From: Deltaproteobacteria bacterium
GTDB taxonomy: Bacteria; Myxococcota_A; UBA9160; SMWR01
Assembly: GCA_002729515.1 (NCBI GenBank)
Contig: PBYF01000021.1
Location: 54,595-105,799 of the forward strand
Direction: 5' to 3'
DNA length: 51,205 bases
Shown here: one piece after another, positions 44,828-51,205 of the stretch
Layout: each line of letters begins with the position of its first letter
Position numbering within the stretch: position 1 is the stretch's first letter
Notes under the pieces: model-generated
The model's input: only the letters and a program-made list of their open reading frames with translations
What the model was told of the DNA's origin: nothing
The model's database searches: none
Program-made: the position numbers and the translations under genes

Positions 44828-46063
44828 ATGGCGGCACATTCGGATGTCTACGTCCTGGGCGGGTACCAGACGGATTTTGGACGCAACTGGACCAAGGAGG
44901 GCAAGCACTTCTCGGCCCTGATGCGCGAGGCCGTGCTCGGTGGGCTCGAGCGATGCGACATCGCCCCGGAGGAGGTCGAGAGCGCCCACGTCGGGAACTT
45001 CGCCGCCGAGCTCTACTGCATGCAGGGCCACCTCGGCGCCTTTTTCACCGAGGTGCACCCCGGTTTCAGCGGGCTCCCGACATCGCGCCACGAGGCTGCC
45101 TGTGCCTCGGGAAGCATCGCGCTGCTCGCCGCGTCGGCGGAGATCGAAGCCGGTCGCTATGGGCTCCAGGCCGTGGTGGGGATCGAGCAGATGAAGACGG
45201 TCTCGCCCGCCGAGGGGGGAGCCTACCTCGGGACGGCCGCCTGGTACGACGAAGAAGCGAAGGACATCGAGTTCCCCTTTCCGAAGCTCTTCGGTCGCCT
45301 CGGCGATGAGTACGACGCGCGTTACGGGCTGAAGGACGAGCACCTCGCCGAGATCAGCACCGTCAACTATGCGAATGCGAAGCTGAACCCCAACGCGCAG
45401 ACCCGTACCTGGTACATGAACAAGGAGCACGCGTTGTGTCGGACTGAAGACAATCCGGCCGTGGGGGGGCGCATTCGTATCGCGGACTGCTCCCAGGTGA
45501 CCGACGGCGCCGTCTGCGTCTTCCTCGCCTCGCGGGAGTATGCGGAGAAGTGGGCGCGCGGCCAGGGCAAGAAGCTCGAGGAGATTCCGCGCATCAAGGG
45601 CTGGGGTCACAACACGGCCCGACTGCGCTTCGCCGACAAGGTCGCGGAGAGCCGTGACGATCGCTACGTGCTGCCCCACGTGCGGAGCACCATTACCTCC
45701 GCCATGCAACGGGCTGGAATCGCGGACGTCAACGGGATCGACGGCATCGAGACGCACGATTGCTTCACGACCTCGGAGTACATGGCGATCGACCATTTCG
45801 GGATTACCGAGCCCGGTGAGAGCTGGAAGGCCGTCGAGGAGGGTTGGCTCGAGATCGACGGCAAGCACCCGATCAATCCGAGCGGCGGACTGATTGGCGC
45901 GGGGCACCCGGTGGGTGCCACCGGTGTGCGCCAGCTACTCGACGCCACTCTCCAGGTCTCTGGTGGGGCCGGGGGGTACCAGGTCGAAGGGGCGCGTAAT
46001 TTCCAGACGCTCAATATCGGCGGCAGCGGCACTACGAGCGTGAGCTTCGTGGTGGGCGTCTGA
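44828..46063 (+). CDS. SCP-x-like thiolase
   Basis: A 411-residue thiolase-fold enzyme. The acylated Cys92 lies in [13 protein letters not shown] and the catalytic His in [13 protein letters not shown]. The second Cys of degradative thiolases is missing; the aligned segment reads [15 protein letters not shown], as in sterol-carrier-protein-x thiolases that cleave branched or sterol side-chain substrates. ATG 44828 with GAGAGG upstream. Together with 3-hydroxyacyl-CoA dehydrogenase and the START protein it suggests branched-chain or sterol-derived acyl-CoA breakdown (inference). Confidence 0.88.
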   Translation: MAAHSDVYVLGGYQTDFGRNWTKEGKHFSALMREAVLGGLERCDIAPEEVESAHVGNFAAELYCMQGHLGAFFTEVHPGFSGLPTSRHEAACASGSIALLAASAEIEAGRYGLQAVVGIEQMKTVSPAEGGAYLGTAAWYDEEAKDIEFPFPKLFGRLGDEYDARYGLKDEHLAEISTVNYANAKLNPNAQTRTWYMNKEHALCRTEDNPAVGGRIRIADCSQVTDGAVCVFLASREYAEKWARGQGKKLEEIPRIKGWGHNTARLRFADKVAESRDDRYVLPHVRSTITSAMQRAGIADVNGIDGIETHDCFTTSEYMAIDHFGITEPGESWKAVEEGWLEIDGKHPINPSGGLIGAGHPVGATGVRQLLDATLQVSGGAGGYQVEGARNFQTLNIGGSGTTSVSFVVGV

Positions 46064-46099
46064 GTCGATTGCAGCCTCGGTTCCCCGGAGTGTTCGTCA

Positions 46100-46105
46100 T
46101 ATACT
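46100..46105 (+). promoter_or_regulatory. Possible -10 element (TATACT)
   Basis: TATACT, five of six consensus bases, 18 nt before the ATG at 46124, in the 60-bp gap after the thiolase gene. No convincing -35 at proper distance. Confidence 0.4.
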
Positions 46106-46123
46106 GGGTGTAAAGGACATCCG

Positions 46124-46570
46124 ATGACGGACGACGCTCTTTCTTCTCTCGGGCTTCCCCCGATCGACCAGGTCGGCTTCGTGGTGAAGGATCTCGACGA
46201 GACTCAGAAGCGCTACGGGGCTCTCTTCGGCCCGTGGACGCACCTGGACGGCTCCGTCAGCGGCGCCACCTACCGCGGGCGGACCGCCGATGTGAAGCTC
46301 GCGATCCTCTTCGGGCATTCCGGCGAACTCGAGATCGAGTTCATCGAGTGGCAGGGGGGCGAGAGTCCGCACCGGGAGTTCATCGAGCAGGGCCGCGAGG
46401 GCATGCACCATCTCCGCTACCGGGTCGACGACACGGACGCTTGGATCGCGACACTCGCGACGCTGGGGTACGAGCCCATTTGGTACAAGCAGTTCTCCGA
46501 GGACATCGTCTTTGCCTACCTCGAGCGGAAAGGCGACCCGCTGCTTCTCGAACTTCTGCAGATGCCATGA
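46124..46570 (+). CDS. VOC-family (glyoxalase/epimerase-like) protein
   Basis: A 148-residue single VOC metal-fold protein with the two beta-alpha-beta-beta-beta modules: DQVGFVVKDLDETQKRYG at the start, LEIEFIEWQGG in the middle (candidate metal Glu), GMHHLRYRVDD with the metal His, and PLLLELLQMP at the end. The best resemblance is to methylmalonyl-CoA epimerase-like VOC proteins (the IDQVGF--KDLD--- and G-HH---V motifs). Stop overlaps the next start (ATGA), coupled to a sulfotransferase. Confidence 0.85.
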   Translation: MTDDALSSLGLPPIDQVGFVVKDLDETQKRYGALFGPWTHLDGSVSGATYRGRTADVKLAILFGHSGELEIEFIEWQGGESPHREFIEQGREGMHHLRYRVDDTDAWIATLATLGYEPIWYKQFSEDIVFAYLERKGDPLLLELLQMP

Positions 46571-47826
46571 GCCCGGCCGAGAAGATCCGGATCGAAGATC
46601 TCCGGGAACCGGTCCTCAACGAGGCGCAGAAGGCGGCGCTGGCGTACGGGGAGAGCAACCCCGTCGACCTGAGTGTCGACGCGGTGCTGTCGGCGGCCGT
46701 GGAACGCACCGGCCTCGACGATTTCGGCCCGGACGATTTCCTCGAGCGCCTCGGGCTCTGGCTGGCGGAGACGGACGAGAATCCCGAGCGCACGGCGCTC
46801 GGGCGCTTCTCGCTCTACAACGACTGCGTCCGCGCGGCCGCCAACCGGCTTTGGATCCGGGATCTGCTCGAGCGCCACCCCGAGATTCACGAGCAGGAGA
46901 TCGAACGGCCGATCATCGTCGTGGGCCTCCCGCGGTCCGGGACCACGCATCTCGTGAATCTCATCGCGGCGGATCAGCGCCTGCGCTCGATGCCCCTCTG
47001 GGAGGGCCAGCAGCCGGTGCCGGATCCGCGAGAGAAGCCGGGCCCAGACGGAGTGGATCCCCGTTACACCCGCTCGGCTGTGGCCTGGGAAGGCTTTCGG
47101 ACCAGCTCTCCTCTGATCGCCGTCATGCACCCGATGAATCCGGACCACATCCACGAAGAACTCGAGCTCCTGCTCCCGGATTTCACGAGCTACAACCAGG
47201 AGTGGGTGACCCGGGCGCCGCGCTGGCGCGACTACTACCTGGCTCACGATCAGACGCGACACTACGCCTACCTGAAGACGGTCCTGAAGATCCTGCAGTG
47301 GTACCGGCCCCGCGAGCGCTGGGTGCTGAAGTCTCCCCAGCACTTGGAGCAACTCGGCCCGTTGGTGAAGACGTTCCCGGATGCCACGATCGTCATGACC
47401 CACCGCGACCCGGTCTCGGTGATCCAGTCGTCGGCGACCATGCTCGCCTACGGCGCCCGCATGAGCTACACGCAGCCGCGCCCCGAGTGGTACTTCGAGT
47501 ACTGGAGCGATCGTATCCGGAGGCTGCTCGAGGCCTCGGTGCGGGACCGACACCTCGTGCCGGCGGACCGGACGATCGACGTCCTCTTCCACGAGTTCAT
47601 GGCGGACGACCTGGCGATGGTCGAGCGCATCTACGAGGTCGCGCGGCTTTCGATGACGAACGAGGCGCGGGCGCAGATCGGGGCCTATCTCGCGGGCCAC
47701 CAGCGGGGCCAGGCGGGGCAGGTCGTGTACGACGTGCGCAAGGATTTCGGCTTCGAGCCGAGCGAGGTGCGGTCCTCCTTCGATTTCTACAGCGATCGGT
47801 TCGCGATCAAGGTGGAGGTCGAGTGA
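46567..47826 (+). CDS. Sulfotransferase-family protein
   Basis: A 419-residue enzyme expected to transfer sulfate from PAPS to a hydroxyl. The 5'-phosphosulfate loop VVGLPRSGTTHLVNL lies at about 117-131 and the 3'-phosphate-binding stretch THRDPVSVIQSSATM near 280, followed by RPRERWVLKSPQHL earlier (near 250), all typical of the sulfotransfer_3-type family. Start ATG 46567 overlaps the VOC stop. No signal peptide, so cytosolic. It might sulfate a lipid or sterol handled by the neighbouring enzymes (inference). Confidence 0.87.
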   Translation: MSPAEKIRIEDLREPVLNEAQKAALAYGESNPVDLSVDAVLSAAVERTGLDDFGPDDFLERLGLWLAETDENPERTALGRFSLYNDCVRAAANRLWIRDLLERHPEIHEQEIERPIIVVGLPRSGTTHLVNLIAADQRLRSMPLWEGQQPVPDPREKPGPDGVDPRYTRSAVAWEGFRTSSPLIAVMHPMNPDHIHEELELLLPDFTSYNQEWVTRAPRWRDYYLAHDQTRHYAYLKTVLKILQWYRPRERWVLKSPQHLEQLGPLVKTFPDATIVMTHRDPVSVIQSSATMLAYGARMSYTQPRPEWYFEYWSDRIRRLLEASVRDRHLVPADRTIDVLFHEFMADDLAMVERIYEVARLSMTNEARAQIGAYLAGHQRGQAGQVVYDVRKDFGFEPSEVRSSFDFYSDRFAIKVEVE

Positions 47827-47833
47827 AGGACTC

Positions 47834-50059
47834 ATGGGCGGGATGAAGATCCTCCGGGGGCTCGGCCTCACGCTCATCGGATTGGCCGGTGTCGCAGCCT
47901 TCGCGCTCTGGATGCTGGGCCGCGGAGTGTTCGGAGACTCCGACAGCGAGACGAAGGTGCCGCAGTCCGGTGCGCGATCCGCCCGAGAGGTGAGCGAAGC
48001 CCGGAGGCAGGTGGCGGACGCGGCGGCGGCGATCGGCGCCCCGAAGCCCGCGCGGCAGATCCTGTTCGGTGATCTGCACGTCCACACGACGATTTCCTTC
48101 GACGCGTTCATGTTGAATCTTCCCGCGATGGGCGGGGAGGGTGCGCACACACCGGCCGATGCCTGCGACTTCGCCCGCCACTGTGCAGCACTCGACTTCT
48201 GGTCGATCAACGACCACGCGTCGAATATCCTGCCGCGCGATTGGAAGAACAGCATCGAATCCATCCGGCGCTGCAACGCGCTGAGCGGTGACCCGGCCAA
48301 CCCGGACACCGTGGCCTTCCTGGGCTGGGAGTGGACCCAGTCGGGACTCACGCCAGACACGCATTACGGCCACAAGAATGTCGTTCTCGCGCATACGGAC
48401 GACGAGCGGATCCCGGCGCGGCCGGTCGCCGCGAATTCCGGGGGAGCGGCGGCGCACCCGCCCCCGGTGTTGGCGCGGGGCGCGCTCGCGCTCCAGGGCG
48501 GCCGTTACCACGACATGGCCCGACGTTGGACCGCCATCAGCGAGATCGAGCTATGCCCGGAGGGAGACGTCCGCGACCTGCCCGAAGACTGCATCGAGGT
48601 GGCCCCCACGCCGGATGGGCTCTTTCGCAAGCTCGACGAGTGGGGCCACGATGCCATCGTGATCCCGCACGGCACGTCCTGGGGCATCTACACACCGCCG
48701 GGATCGAGTTGGGACAACCAGCTGCGCGGCGCCAGCCACGACCCGGAGCGGCAGACCCTGATCGAGGTCTACTCGGGGCACGGAGACGCCGAGGTCTACC
48801 GGGATTGGCGGCCGATCGCGTTTGCCGCAGACGGCGCTGCGGTATGTCCGGCAGCCCGGGCCGATTACGTACCCATGTGTCGGCGGGCCGGCGAGATCGT
48901 GAAGCAGCGCTGCCTGGAGGAAGACGTGGCGGACGCGGAGTGTGAGGCACGCGCGGAGGAGGCTCGGCACAACGCCGTCAACGCCGGTTCGTCGCCGCAG
49001 GCCACCGTGCCGGGCGCGACGGACAAGGACTGGCTCGATGCCGGACAGTGCCGCGATTGTGGACAGCCCGCCTTCAAGTATCGCCCGACCGGCTCGGCCC
49101 AATACATCGCGGCGCTCGGCAACTTCGACGAGGGCGGCGATCCGCGCCGGTTTCGGATGGGCTTCATCGGCTCGAGCGACATCCACCGCGCGAAACCCGG
49201 CACGGGTTACAAGGAACTCCGGTTTCTCTCGGAGAGCCCGGGCCGTCCCGATCTGCCGACGACCGGGATCGTGGCTAGCTTCCTGCGCGGGGATCCGGAG
49301 CCGCCCGTGAGCCGCTCCCGCACCTACGCCGAGGCCACAGCGGAGTTGACGGGTATTCAGCTCTACGAATCGGAGCGGACGCAGTCGTTCCTCTACACGG
49401 GTGGGCTCGTTGCGGTTCACGCCGACGGGCGCGACCGTGCTTCGATCTGGAAGGCGCTCGACAAGAGGGAGGTCTACGCCACGAGCGGCCCGCACATCCT
49501 GCTCTGGTTCGACCTGCTGAGCGAGCGGGGCACGCATCCGATGGGTGCCGAGATCGAGACCCGGGACGCGCCGGTATTTCGGGTGCGGGCCGTGGGGTCT
49601 TTCGAGCAGGCCCCCGGCTGTCCCGACGCTTCGGTGGCTGCCCTGGGACGCCAAGAGGTCGAGCGGCTTTGCGGCGGCGAATGCTATCACCCGACGGACG
49701 TGCGTCGGCCGATCGCGCGGATCGACCTGGTGCGGATCCGCCCGCAGGTGCGTCCTGACGAGGACGTGGCCGGGCTGATCGACGATCCCTGGCGAAGCTT
49801 CGAGTGCCCGCCCGATCCAGCTGGCTGCGTCGTGACCTTCACGGACGACGAGTACCCCGCCGCTGGCCGCGACACGGTCTACTACGCGCGGGTCTTCGAG
49901 GCGCCCGCTCCGGCGGTCAACGGGGATCCGCTGCGCTGCACCCGTGCCGACGATGGGGGCTGTATCGAGAGTTTCCCCTGCCAGGGCGGAGAGGACTGTC
50001 TTTCGAGCTATGCGCAGCGCGCGTGGTCGTCCCCGATCTACGTGGATCATCCGCGCTGA
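47834..50059 (+). CDS. DUF3604 protein (PHP-like), membrane-anchored
   Basis: A 741-residue protein with an N-terminal transmembrane anchor (residues about 10-30) and an extracytoplasmic body. The DUF3604 core begins with ILFGDLHVHTTISFDA (His82, His84, Asp90) and WSINDHA near 124, resembling the metal-binding start of PHP-type phosphoesterases; HYGHKNVVLAH and FMGFIGSSDIHRA supply further metal-type His/Asp. Cys-rich segments (CPAARADYVPMC; AGQCRDCGQP) suggest disulfides outside the cytoplasm. ATG 47834 with AAGGA. Function of DUF3604 is not established; a phosphoester or sulfoester hydrolase is conceivable. Confidence 0.87.
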   Translation: MGGMKILRGLGLTLIGLAGVAAFALWMLGRGVFGDSDSETKVPQSGARSAREVSEARRQVADAAAAIGAPKPARQILFGDLHVHTTISFDAFMLNLPAMGGEGAHTPADACDFARHCAALDFWSINDHASNILPRDWKNSIESIRRCNALSGDPANPDTVAFLGWEWTQSGLTPDTHYGHKNVVLAHTDDERIPARPVAANSGGAAAHPPPVLARGALALQGGRYHDMARRWTAISEIELCPEGDVRDLPEDCIEVAPTPDGLFRKLDEWGHDAIVIPHGTSWGIYTPPGSSWDNQLRGASHDPERQTLIEVYSGHGDAEVYRDWRPIAFAADGAAVCPAARADYVPMCRRAGEIVKQRCLEEDVADAECEARAEEARHNAVNAGSSPQATVPGATDKDWLDAGQCRDCGQPAFKYRPTGSAQYIAALGNFDEGGDPRRFRMGFIGSSDIHRAKPGTGYKELRFLSESPGRPDLPTTGIVASFLRGDPEPPVSRSRTYAEATAELTGIQLYESERTQSFLYTGGLVAVHADGRDRASIWKALDKREVYATSGPHILLWFDLLSERGTHPMGAEIETRDAPVFRVRAVGSFEQAPGCPDASVAALGRQEVERLCGGECYHPTDVRRPIARIDLVRIRPQVRPDEDVAGLIDDPWRSFECPPDPAGCVVTFTDDEYPAAGRDTVYYARVFEAPAPAVNGDPLRCTRADDGGCIESFPCQGGEDCLSSYAQRAWSSPIYVDHPR

Positions 50060-50211
50060 GAGTCCGAGGAATTGCGCCGTGGGTGGGGCGGCGCGCGAGG
50101 TGGGACCCCCGGCGGTAGTGGGGGCGATGCCGAGCGCGGGGCTGCCGCGGACGATTCCAGCGGAAGGGGAACGCCGTGCACTGGACTCGGAGCCACCGGA
50201 ACCCGAGTTTG

Positions 50212-51204
50212 TCAGGCAGGTGCTCCGGGAGATGTCCGCTCGATCTTCCGCTGGCCGAGCAGGTTGAGCTTGTAGCGGCGGATGGTTGCCGGCGGCACGC
50301 GATCGCCCGCATCGTTCTGGAAGGCGAGCGCGTCGAGTGCGCATTGGACGATGCAGGCTCCGCAACGGACGCAGCGGTCCTCGCGGGCCAGCTCGATGCG
50401 CCGGTCTTCGCCCGTGGGTTTTTCGAAACAGGCCTCGGGGCAGACCTCCCAGCAGGTGTAGAGGCTCTCGCATCGCTCCTTGTCGAGGACCACGTGCCAG
50501 GCGCGCTCTTCGAAGTGGCTGCCGCCCTCGATGGGTGTAGAGCCCGAATAGTCGAACGTGAGGCCGGCACCTAGCAAGACAGCAGCGCTGGCCGCGGTGA
50601 GGAGCGCTGCAGTCCCGCCTCCGGAGAAAGCGGTGATGGCCAGCGCCGAGGCGGCCAGGCCCGCGGTGAACAACGCGCGCCGCGGCTGCGGGAGGCGGTC
50701 ATACACGCCGTAGCAGGCGATCGCGGCGATCAGGGCCAAACCCGCGAGGGGTAGGGCGAACGGCGGATGGACGAGCGCGGCGAGGCCCGCCGCGAGCAGT
50801 GCCGCTGGCACACCCGACATCACCGCCATCTCGAGGCGTTCGCGGGCATCGAAGCTCACGCAGCGCATCGCATCGGTCTTCTTTCCGTCGGCATCGAGGT
50901 AGGCGGGCAGGTCTTCGGCGCGGACCGGACCGAAGCGCGTGCGCCAGCCGCAGCGGCGCATGACGTCCCGCGCCCGAACGCCCGTCGCGGCGAGCTGGGG
51001 CAGGATGGCGCGCCGGTGTCGAACCCGTTCTGCTATGCCAGACGTCTTGAGTGCCGTCACGACCTGGGAAGTACCGAAGTGGCCTCCCGAAGCGGCGCAC
51101 CAGACGTTGATGCCGCTCGAGGGAGCGACGACGAGCCATGCGTCCAGGCCCTCGAGCGCAGCGACGACGAGCCATGCGTCCAGGCCCTCGAGCGCAGCGA
51201 CGAC
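50212..51204 (-). CDS. HgcA-family corrinoid protein fused to a two-cluster ferredoxin, 5' end beyond window
   Basis: About 330 residues are visible; the N-terminus is cut. In order: (1) a corrinoid-binding part with GINVWCAASGGHFGT, matching the HgcA cap-helix motif N-V-W-C-A-A-G-K, then HRRAILPQLAATGV and FGPVRAEDLPAYL, the HgcA body; (2) about four to five membrane helices, ending at FDYSGSTPIEGG, which parallels the HgcA NFTGAST-type C-terminus; (3) a ferredoxin domain. Its second cluster is canonical (CVRCGACIVQC). Its first lacks the second Cys (C-x5-C-x3-CP-EAC), pointing to a 3Fe or atypically liganded cluster. HgcA and HgcB are usually separate; here they are one chain. The HgcB C-terminal Cys pair is absent and the cap-helix Lys is Gly, so mercury methylation is doubtful. 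Confidence 0.8.
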   Translation of the reverse strand, partial: VVAALEGLDAWLVVAALEGLDAWLVVAPSSGINVWCAASGGHFGTSQVVTALKTSGIAERVRHRRAILPQLAATGVRARDVMRRCGWRTRFGPVRAEDLPAYLDADGKKTDAMRCVSFDARERLEMAVMSGVPAALLAAGLAALVHPPFALPLAGLALIAAIACYGVYDRLPQPRRALFTAGLAASALAITAFSGGGTAALLTAASAAVLLGAGLTFDYSGSTPIEGGSHFEERAWHVVLDKERCESLYTCWEVCPEACFEKPTGEDRRIELAREDRCVRCGACIVQCALDALAFQNDAGDRVPPATIRRYKLNLLGQRKIERTSPGAPA

Positions 51205-51205
51205 G
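51125..51205. repeat. 36-bp tandem repeat inside the HgcA-like gene, to window end
   Basis: Two exact 36-bp units (51125-51160, 51161-51196) and the first 9 bases of a third reach the window end. The unit is in frame and encodes the 12-residue repeat AALEGLDAWLVV directly before the corrinoid cap helix, where HgcA has a single strand L-DAWLLV. It could be a real duplication or an assembly artefact at a contig end. Confidence 0.85.

Noticed and set aside
50060-50211. A gene or strong terminator in the 152-bp convergent gap
   Set aside because: Only a weak CCCCC/GGGGG stem is present and no protein-like frame; not reported as a feature.
50212-51204. Claim of a functional mercury-methylation (hgcAB) locus
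   Set aside because: Key HgcB Cys residues and the cap-helix Lys are missing and the N-terminus is not visible; only family membership is supported.
51125-51205. 36-bp repeats at the window end as a CRISPR array
   Set aside because: The copies are contiguous with no spacers, are in frame and encode part of a protein.

Overview
A GC-rich window (I estimate about two thirds G+C; not counted) of tightly packed bacterial chromosome. GTG and TTG starts are frequent, many neighbours share a GTGA, ATGA or TTGA stop-start overlap, and several convergent pairs overlap at their 3' ends. The gene set (many lipoproteins with lipoboxes, a WaaP-like kinase, a TesA/ABC-transporter pair, DUF368, several GT-C membrane glycosyltransferases, a fatty-acid/sterol type catabolic block, an HgcA-family corrinoid protein) fits a Gram-negative bacterium of the former Deltaproteobacteria sphere (Myxococcota, Desulfobacterota or Binatota type). 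That placement is inference. I found no insertion sequence, prophage, CRISPR array, rRNA or tRNA.

Layout. 1-4.2 kb: an edge-truncated lipoprotein, a DUF368 polyprenyl-phosphate carrier transporter, and a SRAP / small membrane protein / Na+-solute symporter operon that ends at a perfect 28-bp palindrome shared with a convergent SDR gene. 5-28 kb: an envelope region with five large multi-pass glycosyltransferase-like proteins (YfhO-like, GT39-like, STT3-like, TMTC-like with TPRs, and a TMTC-like relative). Four sulfatase-fold lipoproteins carry Thr where true sulfatases carry the Cys/Ser that becomes formylglycine. Also here are an SPFH lipoprotein, two Sel1-repeat proteins, a HelD-like ATPase, a metallo-beta-lactamase-fold protein and small secreted proteins. 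27-36 kb: two NAD(P)-fold oxidoreductases, a large DUF255/YyaL thioredoxin-fold protein, a NahK-like kinase, a ribbon-helix-helix/GYF fusion with a repeat-rich promoter, a tyrosine-phosphatase-like lipoprotein, a probably frameshifted membrane gene and a WaaP-like kinase. 36-40 kb: ABC permease and ATPase divergent from a TesA-type esterase. 40-50 kb: a lipid catabolic block (DUF7064-like, crotonase, START, 3-hydroxyacyl-CoA dehydrogenase, SCP-x-like thiolase, VOC, sulfotransferase, DUF3604). 50.2 kb to the edge: an HgcA-family corrinoid protein fused to a two-cluster ferredoxin, cut by the window end.

How it may work together (inference). GT-C enzymes use polyprenyl-phosphate sugars, and DUF368 proteins recycle the polyprenyl-phosphate carrier. 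The anchored Thr-type sulfatase-fold enzymes could add or remove phospho-substituents on the resulting glycans, as LtaS and EptA do. This makes the 1-26 kb segment a candidate surface-glycan assembly and decoration region. The 41-50 kb block looks like acyl-CoA or sterol side-chain metabolism combined with sulfation. The HgcA-ferredoxin fusion is the most unusual single gene.
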